A stretch of 64,000 bases of DNA. Origin: Ochotona curzoniae. Lineage: Eukaryota; Chordata; Mammalia; Lagomorpha; Ochotonidae. The DNA lies in assembly GCF_017591425.1 (NCBI RefSeq), contig NW_024466218.1, positions 13,034,001-13,098,000 of the forward strand, given 5' to 3'. This document shows positions 44,296-56,387 of the stretch, piece after piece. The translations under genes and the position numbers were made by a program. Every line of letters begins with the position of its first letter. Positions within the stretch are counted from its first letter, which is position 1. A model generated the notes under the pieces. It ran no database searches. It was not told the origin of the DNA and was given only the letters and a program-made list of their open reading frames with translations.

Positions 44296-44679
44296 TCGTC
44301 GACCTACAATGAAGAAGCACAACAGCTGAGTATAGAAAAAGAATGTAAAAAGGTCTCTATTCAGGGAACTCCACTTCAGGTCTTTCTTCCATGCAACAGA
44401 GAAACAGAAAGAAGGTGGCTGTGGGACCGAAAAGGCACACACGAGAGCAGTATGGATGTTTTTAAACCCTTCCTAATACGGAGGCCCCAGTGGATCCTGC
44501 TCCAGTCCTTGTTGGGTAGGGTGAACAGGTGAACCCATTTCCATCAGGGCTTCGCTGCCCTGGTGACCTGCTGGATCTCTAGGGCCGGTCCAGATCTGGC
44601 CTGAGGCCAGAGTGATGCGTGAGATCTGACGCAAACTCTGTCCTTCTTCCATAACCGTGGCACCCATCAGTTTCCTGTT

Positions 44680-44900
44680 GATAGAATTCTGTACAAGGGA
44701 CAGGTGATGACTCCAGCAGCTGGGTTGCTGAAATCTAGGTTTGAGACTTAGACTGAGTTTCCAGCTTTTGGTTTCTGCCTCACCAGCTACTGCTGTTGTA
44801 GGTGTCTGGGGAATGAGCCAGTGAACGGACCTCTCTCTCTCCCTCTCTTTCTCTTCCTTTCTCTCCCCTGCCTCCTATTTTAATTAAATAAGTAAAAGAA
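44680..44900 (+). mobile_element. Old CSINE, 3' two-thirds, + strand
   Basis: CCAGCAGCTGGGTTGCTGAA, GCTGTTGTAGGTGTCTGGGG, AATGAGCCAGTGAACGGACC and a CT-rich tail. It may be the continuation of the head fragment at 44195-44295, split by about 390 bp of other sequence. Confidence 0.65.
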
Positions 44901-44904
44901 AAAT

Positions 44905-45858
44905 TAAAATGAACAAAGCAGCAGATAATTGGTTGAATGAGGGTACAAATAAGGATGTGAACTTAGACTGGAGGTTGAAGCCAAGTGGATAGCTATGGAG
45001 TGAACGTCGGTTATTATCCCCAAATCAATGTCCAGTTTACTCATCCTGAGTAATTGCTCTAGCGCGCATCAGGTAAAAGCATTAAAGAGGGCTGTGGGAT
45101 TCATATATCTACATAAGGCGACATGAGGATTGAAGTCTAGCTGAAGACACAGGGTGTGAGAGATGGCCCCTGTAAGAGAATGTATAAAGAAGATGATTTC
45201 ACGGACTTCTGAGCGCCACCCTTTTCATCATTCACTTTCTCATAGGTATGTGTCAACAGTGGGTAACCTGCTGGATGGTTTTCTTTTATAGACTCCAGTC
45301 TTCATCAGCATGAAAAATGTCAACTTTTCCACTTTTGGGTTCTTTCTTTGGTGCGCTCTATGATAAATCAATATCCAATATGTTAAAGTCACATTTTCAT
45401 CCGAGACAAATTCTGTAAATAACATAATAATTTATGGCCAAATTAAAAAATGTGAAACTGACAGATTGGTTCCAAAGTGATTGTATCATTTTGTTATTGG
45501 CATAATGAGGCAGTAGATGTGACCACAAAGCGTCAGCCAAAGGAAATTCTTCAGGGATTAGAACTGTTCTATGTCTAAAGGGATAGTTACAAGAATGTAT
45601 GCTGGTATTTAAATTCATACAACCATCAACAAAAAATTGAATTATACAATTTGTAGACCTATACAAGTAAATAAAAGTCATTAATTTTTGAATAATATAT
45701 CATGCCAACAGTTCAGGAGGAAAGTGCACTTAAGAATTTTTAGATGTGTTAGGAATTTTCCTTTATAATGGAGCAAAGCAAAATAAACAAATCAACCAAT
45801 GAGAATTCTTTTGTTCTTACTTAATTTATATTTATCTACTTTGGAGCATTATATTAAA
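44905..45858. other. Unassigned spacer
   Basis: No recognised repeat. A minus-strand 94-codon frame at 45397-45681 lacks any domain I know. No gene supported. Confidence 0.35.
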
Positions 45859-45859
45859 A

Positions 45860-46915
45860 TTATTTTTTTAAATTTTTATTCTTTGATGATTTTTACATAG
45901 TTGATTGGGGTAATAAGGGTCAGGAGCTACAGGAAGGTGGGTGAGATCACCATTTCCATATTCTCTTTTTTTTCCTTTCTGTATCTGAGGGAAGGGGGAA
46001 GATAAGGAGAGAAGCCACACCCAGCCTCCCAAATGCCTCTGCACCCTGGGTCCAGCCACCGGACACTACTCCAAGTTCCCTGATGTGGGGCATACTTTGA
46101 GGGTCTGGCTCAGGAGGTTTTGATAGTTCAATAGTTCTGAATTACTGCCAATCTGACCACTCTAAGCACGATGAAATCTCTGTAGAATGCACTGGCTGAC
46201 ATAGTCCACCTTACAGTTTTCATTTGCCCAGACATTCACTGCCAACACTTGGCTGGGGTATTGATCAATTTGCTCTGTCCTCCACCTTCTGTTGTGATAC
46301 CAAATTTTCTCTGCAGACTCCAATGTACTGCATGTCCTCCAGGTGCACCTGGATATGCTGTCCACTGCTCTAAGCCACTGAGTAGGCCCAGCTCTGACAC
46401 ATGCCCTCCATGGTGAGACCATGGAACCTGCAATTCTCTCCATGGTTGGGGTTCTGAGTTCAGTGATTCAGCTGGGGGGAATCCCCAAAGAAACTTCATC
46501 TGAGGTGATCCCAGACCTGGCTTTTGTGTGTGCCTGCCAGTCCAGGGTCCAACACAGTCTGTAGCCCCAATTAGCTTATGCATGTGCTGGTGATTGCAAT
46601 TGCTGGGTCAGTTCTGCCTCTGGCGTTGTCTTCTACACAAACCAATGGGTGTTGCAGCCCAGTGGATCTTGCCCACCACACACTCGGCCTTCACGTATGC
46701 CAGTAGGAGTGACCACCTTGTAGCAGCAACCCTTAATAACTCCTATCAGGCTCCCTGCCCTGATTCCTATGCTTGTCAGTATGTACAGCAGACCGGTCCA
46801 GTCTGTTCCACATCCTGTTCAGCTCTCATACATGTCAATGGGCATTGAGACCTAGTTCAACCCAACCAGCATCACTATCTACCCCACACACATGCCGGTG
46901 GATGTCACCTATTTT
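45860..46915 (-). mobile_element. Poly(A)-tailed lineage-specific element, probably L1-related
   Basis: Read on the minus strand, it ends in CATCAAAGAATAAAAA followed by an A/T run, an L1-like 3' end. The interior is G+C-richer than the flanks and not AT-rich ORF2-like. Towards its 5' side it breaks into a degenerate tandem array (46520-46910). I recognise the block as a high-copy lagomorph repeat but cannot name it; an L1 untranslated region or a composite non-LTR element are the main options. The minus frames of 93 and 115 codons within it show no domain. The 5' side is probably truncated. Confidence 0.55.
46520..46912. repeat. Degenerate tandem array, ~57-bp period
   Basis: A core resembling CATGCCAGTGGGTGTTG recurs seven times, near 46531, 46580, 46637, 46694, 46769, 46829 and 46888. 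Examples are ACCAATGGGTGTTGCAGCCC, GTATGCCAGTAGGAGTGACC and CATGTCAATGGGCATTGAGA. Spacings are about 50-76 bp. Copies differ a lot from each other, so the array is old or evolving by point change rather than recent homogenisation. Confidence 0.6.
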
Positions 46916-46946
46916 ATTCTCTTTTAATTCTAATTCTGCATTTTAA

Positions 46947-47314
46947 GCCTGACCATTTTAAAAAAAAAAAAGACTTATATACTCTTATTGCAAAATCAGA
47001 TATACAGAGAGGAGGAGAGACAGAGAGGAAAATCTGTCCATTGATCCACTCCCCAAGCGGCAGTAACAGCCAGAGCTGAGCTGATCTGAAGCCAGGAGCC
47101 AGGAGCCTTTTCTGGCTCTCCTACACAGGTCTTCACCTGTGGGGTCCCATGGCTTCAGACTGTCCTCAACTGTTTTCCTAGGCCACAAGCAGGGAGGTGG
47201 ATGGGAAACTGGGCCTCCGGGATTAGAACCAGTGCCTATATGCGATCCTGGCACTTACAAGGTGAAGACTTTAGCTGCTAAGCTATCTTGCCAGGCCCAT
47301 GCCTCACCATTTTT
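46947..47314 (-). mobile_element. Full-length CSINE, - strand, with target duplication
   Basis: GCCTGACCATTTT (46947-46959) and GCCTCACCATTTTT (47301-47314) are the direct repeats. The body has TTATTGCAAAATCAGATATAC, CCGGGATTAGAACC (B-box region) and ATATGCGATCCTGGCAC. An extra GGTCTTCACCTGTGGGGTCC segment is present near 47128. Frames of about 90 codons on both strands are SINE. Confidence 0.93.
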
Positions 47315-48900
47315 AAAGTGGGCCACTTGTTACTTTGCCATTTGGGGCAAGACTCATGGATGCTCTCAAAGGGGGTGTATGGCTGCTTTCTCAGGCAACA
47401 ACTGCTGTGTCTGAACCATGTCAGAAGATGGGTGAAGGTAATGACTAATAAAGAAGCAGCACATTATAGAAATCTGCTTTAAAATATAAACTGTCTGCCT
47501 TAAGGTCCATAGAAGGCAGTTCACATGTACATTGGGATCGTTTTTATAGCAATCATCAGTATTGTTACATTGTCCCTGCACTGTGAAAACAGCATGCTGC
47601 TTCTACCCTGTCCCTTCAGTAATGATTCTAATACCATGTGATAAAAACACATGCTGTGTCATATGTCGTACGTTATGCATTTCTAATTGGACATTTGTAA
47701 GATGTTTGATAATGACTAGGGCTCCACTGTGCCCAATACATTATGAAATAAATGTGTCAAAAAAATCAGTGGTAAGCTCTAAAACTTTATTTTAAAAGAG
47801 GCATGTCATGCAGTCTGCAAATTATTGTTTGTGGCTGATTGGAATCACATTGGGATTCAAGCAGCAGATGATGAAAATCATACAATTGGGGTATTTTCTT
47901 TCTGTTGAAGGAGAGACTGAATAAAAAATTATTCATCTGTTTCTCTGCCATTTTTTGTAGCTCATGCTCTGCTTCAGTGGACTTCAGGTGGCATTACAGT
48001 GATGAAATGAACCAGTGTCACCATTTGTTGGCCAGAGAACAGGAAAAGGATTTTCTTAAAAGATCTAATCTGTGGCTCTAAATTGCTGCTCCATAAATAA
48101 TGTCAGAGTAAGAGTCTGCTCTGTTAGTGCAGTTCTCAGCCCACCTCCTCAGGCTCCCCAGGACCAGCAGGTGCCCCCTGTCAGAAAGCCATGGAGAAAA
48201 TTCACTAAGGTCCAGGCTTTGTCATTGACCTCAATACATTCTTCTTAAGATGCAGAAATACATTGAGCACTTTAGGAGATAATCTGCAATGATAGACAGA
48301 TGCAATTAACTACACTTGTGGAACAATATTTATCTTCTTTCTTATTTTTAGACAAGTGCGTTTTGATTTTATGATTTAGAACAACCTTCAAAATCTCATT
48401 TTGGACATTCAGAACTTTCATTGTTTTAGTCATTGTAACAGGCCTTGAAATGAAAGTGGTGAGCCAGAGATACTTCCAAGTAAATTCCCCATTCCAGGAA
48501 GTCTTCATTTCTAGAATTTGACCTTCATACCGGAAGATTGTCTCTTGTTTGAAATATGAATCTATTTGTACTTTCATATATTCATAAATATATTCACACT
48601 TCATTTTCAGCTTATGGTTTTTCAGCCTTTGCTTAAACCAGAGACTTATTGTTACTGTTGTTATTTTTAAAGCAGGCACTTCTCCTAGGGCTTCTTGTAG
48701 GTTTTATTCTAGTATCTGATGTTGATTCATTGATATTGATCCCTAAGTGACAGTGTGCTTTGTGTGTTCTCAAGATTGCCTTTTTTATTATTGCATAATT
48801 ACATTTTCTTTCTGTTAGCCACACTAACACTGTAAACTTTTTTAAAAAACTTTTTTCATTGTTTTCCTGCTAACCTTGACTTCAAACCTTGGACATCTCG
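47315..48900. other. Unassigned stretch
   Basis: No CSINE in about 1.6 kb. The longest frame, 135 codons on the minus strand at 48272-48679, is Lys/Ile-rich and has no motif I recognise. It could be chance or a very old retroelement relic. Confidence 0.35.
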
Positions 48901-48902
48901 GC

Positions 48903-49232
48903 AATGTGGCACAGTAGACTAAACCACTGCTTGTAACACAACCATTTCCTATTGGAATCCTGAATACTGCTTTAAGTTCAGGCTTTTCCTCATCTGATCT
49001 AGCTTCATGTTAATGTACTTTGAAAGGCAACAGAAGATGGCAGTGCCCATGGGCTTTTGCTGCCTATATTTGAGACTAGGATAGAATTTTTGGCTCCTGG
49101 CTTCAAGTTAACTCAAACCTCAGTGTTTGAGTTATTTGGGGAATGAACCAGTCTGCCTCTCTTTCTCTCTCTCTGCCTTTTTGTCACTCTCTTGCTTTCT
49201 GTCACATTGTTTTTCAAGTAAATAAATAATTA
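48903..49232 (+). mobile_element. Old CSINE, + strand
   Basis: CAATGTGGCACAGTAGACTA, TTGGAATCCTGAATACTGC, GGCTCCTGGCTTCAAGTTAA, GGGGAATGAACCAGTCTGCC and TTTTCAAGTAAATAAATAAT in plus order. Full length but diverged. Confidence 0.8.
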
Positions 49233-52200
49233 CTAAAATCTTGTATGTAAACCAGTAATACTTACTTGGACATTTATGTTGCCAATGGAAAATTTTTGTC
49301 ATCTTTGATTTCTGCACTCCCAGATATGAATAGATCCTGTTCACTGAGTATAAGGGAAAATTCTGGGAATTAATGCTGTGAAATTATCACTTGTTTTAAG
49401 AGGCCTCTGATTCTTCTATCACACTCAACTGTAATGCTGAATATCATGTATCTTCATTTAAAAATACACCAAAATGTTTTCAGATAAAATTGAATGCACA
49501 TTGTCTTATGCAATAAACACTTTCTTGAAGGTTTTATGAAACCAAATTTCAGCAAGATTTTATGCCTAATATTGTGCATATTTCAAAAAATAATTTTTAA
49601 TGTAAAAATATTCTGCATTTCCTACAATTAATCATTATAACCGGAAAGTTTCTTTTTCAATCTATATTTACTTAAAATGAAGTATATTTATGATTCTTCT
49701 CAAATATCTTTATATATATATGTGCTAGTATAAAACATCTCATTAGCTTTCTTAAAACAAAAGGACAACTTTCTCCATGGGTTACTGTGTCATCTATTCC
49801 TCTTTATTTGCTATTCTTAGATTCTCAAGTACAAGAACACAAAACAATGAGTGTTTAGGGTTTAATTTTTAATAAAAAGTTCCCCAAACTCAATTAAATT
49901 CTTACTGAATCTTGTATGAAAATGAAATATATTAAACCCCAAGAAGCAGCCGCAAATGTCTAATACATTGGATAACAAGGATTAGAACGCTGGTTTGGGA
50001 TCATATGCCTTCATTTGGTTATTAGACATTAAGAATGGGATTTCAGGAAGCTCTCTTAGATGCATTAGTCCCAGTAAAGTACTTACCAGATAATTCATTA
50101 TAGTCTTTTTGGGGAGGGGGTGGGGCTGTAATGTAGAAGAATGCAATTAAAACTGAACTTGATAATTAATTCTGAACTGGTAAGAACTAGTTCCAGAGAT
50201 TAAGACTATAATGCTGTGTAGTCATTGATATAAATATTCATGAGGTTTCATTGTTTTATGGTTTTCTCAGGCACACAGCTTATCTGAAGAAGTAAAATTA
50301 AAGTACCATTATTTAACATTACAATGCAAATAAGAATCAATGAAGAAAGAATAGTTAATGCACAAGAGAATATGAATACATGCAGGCACATGTTGAGACT
50401 ACCATATATGTACAAATAAGGAGTCTTATGAACATATAAATTGAAAGATTGGAAAGAAAAAAGTATTATGACTAAACAATTTTGAATCTTAGTTTTGTCA
50501 GCACTGGGTGAGTGAAATTCATTGAAATCGACTTCACCTACCACCAAAAATCAATCAACATATAAAACTAATCGTGTGCAGCAGAAGAGAGAATGAGAAA
50601 ATGATCTTTCTTATTCTATTTCCATCTTACTGAGCCATAATGCCATCATAGCTGACCTTGAGATGGATTCATCTTTAACATGAAATTTTCAAGTAATCTG
50701 ATAGAATAAACAGGGGTGATGAATGGGTTAAGGGATAGAATGGAAACCACAAAGAAAAAAAAAGTAGTCCAAAAGCCATCAGCTAGCAAAATTGAAACAG
50801 AGAAAAGGGAATTATATAACATAGTCTTCAATTTTAAAAATTCAATCTTAATGGGGTTCGTATAATTGCTATTTGTTTACATCCTCAAACCCGATGAAAA
50901 AAGAATCAGTGCAAACAGTATATTCATTGAAAACTTTATATAAATTTGGGAAAGATTTAAGCCTTCTTTTCAGCTATGTTCAGTTCATTTATTGTTAAGC
51001 ACCACAAAGTCAAATTCAGTATTATGTGATTAAGCTGCATCTGTCTCCATGCAAGCACTCACCATATTTCTTTAAGTTCAGCAGGTGTTTTTCAGGGAAG
51101 CTAAAGAATTTTGTACAAAATTAGTGCCTATAATAAAGCAATGCTGATGAAGAGACAGCTTTTTATATCACTGATATATTATAGTTTCTTTCTAATAAAT
51201 GTCATTGCTAGATATTTCAAAACCTGTAGCAGATTTGCTGACTGCAGTGTTTTAAAGCATATTTGCTGTGCCTTATTGCTAAGATGCTCTTTTATAGACA
51301 TACAGTTTAGAAATTTTATTTGACACTGTTGACTACTAAATTAGCAGCTTTTCGGCTTTGCAAGACTTCTGTCACACAACTGAGATAAAAGATAAGATGC
51401 ATCACTTTTGTACTAATCTTTTGTGCTTCTTTCCTGAGGCAATTTGAAATGTTAAGTGAGGCCTCAATTTGGGAAACAAATGTAAACTTACTTGTGTTTT
51501 TCCTCAGATTCTCTCTCTCACATACACGCACAACTTATGAATAGTCAAATCACAAAACACAGCTCCTTTTACTTTGAGTCCTCTTAATTTGAAGATTTAA
51601 AGCTAAATGTAATCTTAACTGGAAGGTTGACACAGCAATTTGTGTTGGCCTTCGGCATTGAGAATGCTGCTGTGTTTTTGGTGTAGACTCACCGATGGTA
51701 TTTTGGTGATATATTTGAGGATTTCTATTCGTTTGGCTAGAGTTCTGTTACTATTGAAAATATCACATGTTATATCCTAAGCTCCTCATGAACATCAAAA
51801 ACAATAGCAACAACAACAAACAGGTCTCAACTCCAACAACCACAGTCAAAAACGACTTCTCTAACTCAGGTGCTCTCAATTCACAATCACGAAGTGGAGG
51901 CCTTGTTCAATAGTAAATGTCAGATCGGGTTGAATTTAAGTTCTTTACAGAATCCTTATCTGGGCCAAAAGGCATTAGAATGGTGGAGCTGACCCTCTGA
52001 TTCCAACCATAATGTGAACTCCACAATTGGAACAACAGCCAGGGTACAAATGTTATGATCATCATCAGATATCTTTAAAATCTATTGCTGTAGGAGGGCC
52101 TTGTGATCATGAAGAGAAAGAGAAATGGTAGTTCCAATGCCCCCTCTAATGAAATTTTTTTCCAAAAAAATGTATATTAATTCAAAAGTAGATGAACTAT

Positions 52201-52465
52201 GCTGATGATATGGCTACTCCTAATTCAAATGAGATTAACAGCTCTTATAGATTATTTTTCAAAAGATATGTAAAGGCACATGTGGAAGCAAAAGTGTGTG
52301 CAATGTTGATAAATAGTCCGGTACCAAAACCAAACCTGTAGAAGAGAAATTTAATCTGCTTCTCAACTACAGGCAACCGTACCAACATTCGCTTCCAAAT
52401 CCCATCAATACTTGACTGGTTTTACTCAACTGGCTATATAAGCAGCTGGGTAGAAGGAGAACTGT
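49233..52465. other. Long SINE-free stretch without a recognised gene
   Basis: About 3.2 kb of AT-rich DNA with no CSINE and no identifiable L1 domain. Frames of 60-99 codons (for example 50248-50547 minus, hydrophobic and Leu/Ile-rich) show no family motif. The lack of insertions could reflect constraint or chance. Confidence 0.4.
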
Positions 52466-52469
52466 CTCA

Positions 52470-52700
52470 TTTCTCTAGGTACAACACGTTATGGTGACAG
52501 GAAAATTTTTTGAAAAAGAAAGAAAGAAAGAAAACAAAAACCAGAAGCCGTCAGCCTCCAAGGAAATGAGAGTCAGGGATGACCCAGATGTTTGAGCTAT
52601 CAGAGAGAGGTTTTAAAAATAGCTGTGATTAAACTGTTAATGGCTCCACTGAGAGTTAAAATGGACAACAGGCATTAACATACAGGAAATTAAATTAATT
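52470..52700 (+). mobile_element. Old L1M/HAL1 ORF1-type fragment, + strand
   Basis: TGTTTGAGCTATCAGAGAGAG, TTTTAAAAATAGCTGTGATT, AAACTGTTAATGGCTCC and AAAATGGACAACAGGC follow the start of ORF1 in HAL1/L1M elements as I recall them. A (GAAA)n at 52518-52536 interrupts or precedes it. No frame survives. Confidence 0.5.
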
Positions 52701-53255
52701 ATATCTGTCAGCCTGCACTCAATACAATCTGAAACCTGAAAGTGCGTATCAGTATGGACAGCTTCATGACAAGTCAGCTGGTTTTGTCTTAAAAACAAGA
52801 AGGTGACACTTAAGATTCAGAGTGCAAGCACACAAAATTACCACTTTTTTCTGTTCATTATTTTGTAAATCAGATACCAGGCAACCCCTAAAGGGATTGG
52901 TAAAGACCCCAACAGAAGCTACAGTCCTAAGAGAGAGCATGGGCATACGGGGGAGATCAAATACGTTATGGAAATTGCTGCTTCTGGTATTATGTATTAA
53001 TTCAATTTATATCTTCATTATTGGTTGTCTTGCTACTATTTATTCAGCATCCTCAAACAGCCATTCCATACATTATATATGTCTTTTACTTTAATTTGTT
53101 AAGAGAAGAAGAGTAGCATTTTCTAGCATCTTCTTATTAAGAACAGGAACACAAGAAATCAAATCACAACATATAAAAATGTGTAGAGTATAGCTAAGCT
53201 AGTGCTTACAGGGTGACATATCATTAAATAGTAATGTCAGAATGTAATAACATAT
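52701..53255. other. Unassigned spacer
   Basis: Frames of 60-90 codons on both strands have no recognised domain. May be further HAL1/L1 relic, but I could not anchor it. Confidence 0.3.
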
Positions 53256-53256
53256 T

Positions 53257-53530
53257 GGAGCCAGTGTAATGCTCAGCCATTGTTTCAAATGCTGGCATCC
53301 CACAAGACTATCGTTTCCCATCCTAGCTTCTTTGCTTCAGATCCAAGGCTCCTAGCAAAGCAGCCAAATGATCAAATTGCTTGGGTCCCTGTTACCCATG
53401 TAGGAGATCCACATAGAGTTATGGGCTTCTGGCAGGAAAATGTACCAGCAGACAGAATATTTCTTTCTCTCTATCTCTCCTAGACTCTATGTAACTCTGC
53501 CTTTCTACATAAATAGAATACATACATATA
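53257..53530 (+). mobile_element. Old CSINE, + strand
   Basis: GAGCCAGTGTAATGCTCAGC, AATGCTGGCATCCCACAAG, TTGCTTGGGTCCCTGTTACC, and TGCCTTTCTACATAAATAGA in plus order, with a shortened 3' half. Confidence 0.75.
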
Positions 53531-53617
53531 TTTTTAAAAGAATATAATAAAGTTATCACATTTATGTTTTAAAATTGCCATCTTAATTATCATGTAAAGA
53601 ATGAATAAGGGGGATAG

Positions 53618-53741
53618 GCCCAGAATGTTGTCTCAATTGGCCAATCCTCACCTTCCAAGCACCAGGATCCCATATGGGCTCCATTTGGTGTTCTAGCTAC
53701 TCCAATTCGTAGTCACCTCCCTACTTATGACCTGGGAAGGC
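53618..53741 (+). mobile_element. CSINE, 5' half, split by LTR
   Basis: AGGCCCAGAATGTTGTCTCA, CAAGCACCAGGATCCCATAT and GGGAAGGC end abruptly at 53741. The missing remainder resumes at 54164, with GAAGGC repeated. The SINE was in place before the LTR arrived. Confidence 0.92.
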
Positions 53742-54163
53742 TGCAAGTTCACCTTGCGGGTTCCTGGGGAGGAGTTTCGGCCTGCAGAAATGGGAGGACA
53801 GTGCTCTTTTGGCAACTGACAAAGTTTATTTCCAGGGTCTCAGTTTTTATACATTTCATGAAGCAATGATTCAGATATAATTCAAAATTAGATCATGTAT
53901 AAAAACACAGAGACAACAAAGAAGCTAACAAGTCGACTTATGCAAACAGGGAATAGATAATACTGCCCGTCCTTCATTGACTAGACAGAGCACAGATGTC
54001 TGCCTATCTTCAGGGAGAACACGAAAACACATCTAAGGACTCACTGGGGGCAAGAGCACACTGTGGGTGAGAGGTCTTCCACCTTCTCGTTCCTGGAGCC
54101 TCTCCTCAACAGGGTCCCACACGCCTCCGCTGTCCCAGCTTTCCTATGGGCTGTAGTCTGACA
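53742..54163 (-). mobile_element. Solo LTR, ERVK-like (class II), - strand
   Basis: This 422-bp insert has TG...CA ends on both strands and is flanked by a 6-bp duplication, GAAGGC (53736-53741 and 54164-54169). On the minus strand it starts TGTCAGACTACAG. It carries a TATAAAA box (complement of 53845-53851) and, about 15-20 bases downstream, an AATAAA (complement of 53825-53830), then ends GTGAACTTGCA. This is the layout of a retroviral LTR with U3, a short R and U5. Six-base duplications are typical of betaretrovirus-like ERVK integrations. No internal gag, pol or env sequence is present, so it is a solo LTR left by recombination between two LTRs. Whether it still acts as a promoter cannot be told from sequence. 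Confidence 0.85.
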
Positions 54164-54375
54164 GAAGGCAGTGGGGGATAGCCCAAAGCCTTTGGATCCT
54201 ACACTCCAGGTGAGACATCTGAAAGAACCTACTGACTCTTGGCTACAGATTGGCTCAGCTCCAGCCATTGTGGCCATTTGGGGAGTGAACCAATGAATGG
54301 AAGATTGGTCGCTCTTTCTCTCTCTTTCTCTCGCTTTCTCTTTCTCCTTTCCTCTCTGTAAACCTGACTTTAAAT
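54164..54375 (+). mobile_element. CSINE, 3' half, split by LTR
   Basis: It resumes at GAAGGCAGTGGGGGATAGCC and continues through CCCAAAGCCTTTGGATCC, GATTGGCTCAGCTCCAGC and TTTGGGGAGTGAACCAATG to a TCTC-rich tail. Joined to 53618-53741 it makes one CSINE of about 330 bp. Confidence 0.92.
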
Positions 54376-54394
54376 GGCTAACTAGATACTTTTT

Positions 54395-55530
54395 TATATG
54401 AAGAATAAATTAAGCCAAATGTAAGCAGATGCAGAAAATTAAAAGTAAATAAGATACGAAATTAATAAATATTACCAGAAAGGAAAGAGAAAAGATAATG
54501 AAACACGAATCTAGTTTTCCTTAAAAACAATTAATAGAATGCATGGACATATACTAGCCATATTCAGAGTTAATGGAAATGTATAGTATTGTTAAGTTCT
54601 ATTAGTCTTTAACTTTTTCAAGTAACCTTGCACACAACATGGTCATGGATAAAGAGCGATGGCATAGAGGGCCGGTATCAGCAATAAATGATTGGTCATT
54701 AACACAATTCTCACAAATTTAAAAGGAAATGTTATGACAATACATTTGAAACAGGCAGATTTCTTAAAATAGCAACCTACTAATATTTAATAAAGAATAA
54801 ATAAATTTTATATCGCTTTACCAATTCTCACACTGAATTTGCATTTAGATATCTAAGCATACATAAAAATCCAAATTCATTTTGCTTTACTCAAAAACTA
54901 AATATTTATGAACAGTTTAAAATCTGTTATACACAAGCTCCTCCAAAGAATTTAGAGTGGAAATTTCTCTTCTGCTTTAAAGTAATCTGACTTATCCTGA
55001 TAACAGTGACATTAAAAGGAGAAAAAAATCCTCATAAACAAAACCACAAAATCTTTCTTACCAAAAAATAAGCCATTGGAATCTAGTCATTGGTAATAAT
55101 GAAACAACTACAAATAATCAAGTGTTTACATAATATGGAAAAAGAATATTGAAAAAAAGAACGTTCAGCCAAAATCCAATAATTAATGTGATTTTTCCAA
55201 ATTAACAATATAACAAATAAAAGACACATAGCTATTACAACAAAGGTAGAATTAAAAAACATACAATGTCACTTATGATGCAGAATGTAAGTAAAGTAAG
55301 AATTTTCTTTTGGCATCTTAAAAAAAACAAAAAACAAAAAACTACAGCTAGTATCACCTTTGTGCTGAAAGACTGAATTGAATTTTGGGGTGAGGGGGAG
55401 TAATGGGTATATCTATTTGCACAACTAATTTGAGTTATGAAGATCTTAATAAACATAACAAAGTAATGAAAAGAAATAAGTGGTATATTGATTAGATAAG
55501 AAAGCAACTCATCTAATTTTCAGAGAGCTT
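54395..55530 (+). mobile_element. Decayed L1 ORF2 (reverse transcriptase region), + strand
   Basis: Sense L1 ORF2 landmarks appear in the right order over 1.1 kb. They include GAATAAATTAAGCCAAATGT at the left and GACTTATCCTGATAACAGTG near 54992. Further right are AAATCCTCATAAAC and ACTACAGCTAGTATCACC with GCTGAAAGACTGAATTG near 55340-55380, then GAAAAGAAATAAGTGGTATA at 55468. Stops and frameshifts are frequent and nothing is translatable. Divergence suggests an old L1M-type copy. Confidence 0.65.
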
Positions 55531-56385
55531 GTTCATCAATGTATATAATCCCGTGCTTTATTTACACAAAAGTTACTATATGCAATACAAAAGTTTAGCA
55601 AGGTTCAAGGTGAGAAGATAAACAATGGCCCCATAAATGCCTGTATACTACACACACACACACACACACACACACATTTCTTGAAAATCACTCCTTCTCT
55701 AATTCTATTTTTTGTTTAACTTTTTTGAAGCCTGCTTATATTTAATATATCCAGATATAGATGCTTTCCAATACACTGTCAATGAACATTGGATCATAAG
55801 AGTGTACACATGTAACCTAGTTAAAGATGCATTTGAGACAAAGAAGTTTTTGTGTGGTGAAAACTTTAAAACATGGATGACATCCATAAATACAGATAAC
55901 TGATCTTATAGCTCTCTTCCCTTTGCATAAATAAAATAATCAAGATTTTTTTGATTGCTGGATTACAATAGAACTTAGACTTATTTTTCTGTCATAATTC
56001 CAATGTGAGAACTAGGGAATTCTTTGGCAAAAACAAAAAAAAAATATGTAAGTCTACACTTAATCTTAGCCTAAAGTCTGGGAAGTGATAAAAATTGTAA
56101 GTCTAAATGTAAGAAAACTATGTGATTTGAAAGAGCTTGTATGATCTTTTGTAATGGCACTCTGAATCACACTAAACTATTACAGCTAGAAGACGCAGAG
56201 TAAATTCTTCCTGTCCTTTCCTATGTAACATATTACACATTGCCTCGGTTGTTACTTTGCATGGTATGGTAAGCATTCAACTGACACGAGTTTCTTCTCA
56301 CTTGGAAATGAAGAACAAATCACAATGAGGCTTACATAATTACTGAAGAATATTTGTAAAACACCTTATTTCTAAAAAACCAACT
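55531..56385. other. Unassigned AT-rich spacer
   Basis: Contains a (CA)n at 55650-55677. Short frames at 55705-55903 on both strands have no motif. Nothing else recognised. Confidence 0.35.
55650..55677. repeat. (CA)n microsatellite
   Basis: About 13 CA units (ACACACACAC...). Confidence 0.97.
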
Positions 56386-56387
56386 AC

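Noticed and set aside
48272..48679. 135-codon minus-strand frame
   Set aside because: Long for AT-rich DNA, but Lys/Ile-rich, without a domain I recognise, and with no promoter or splice evidence.
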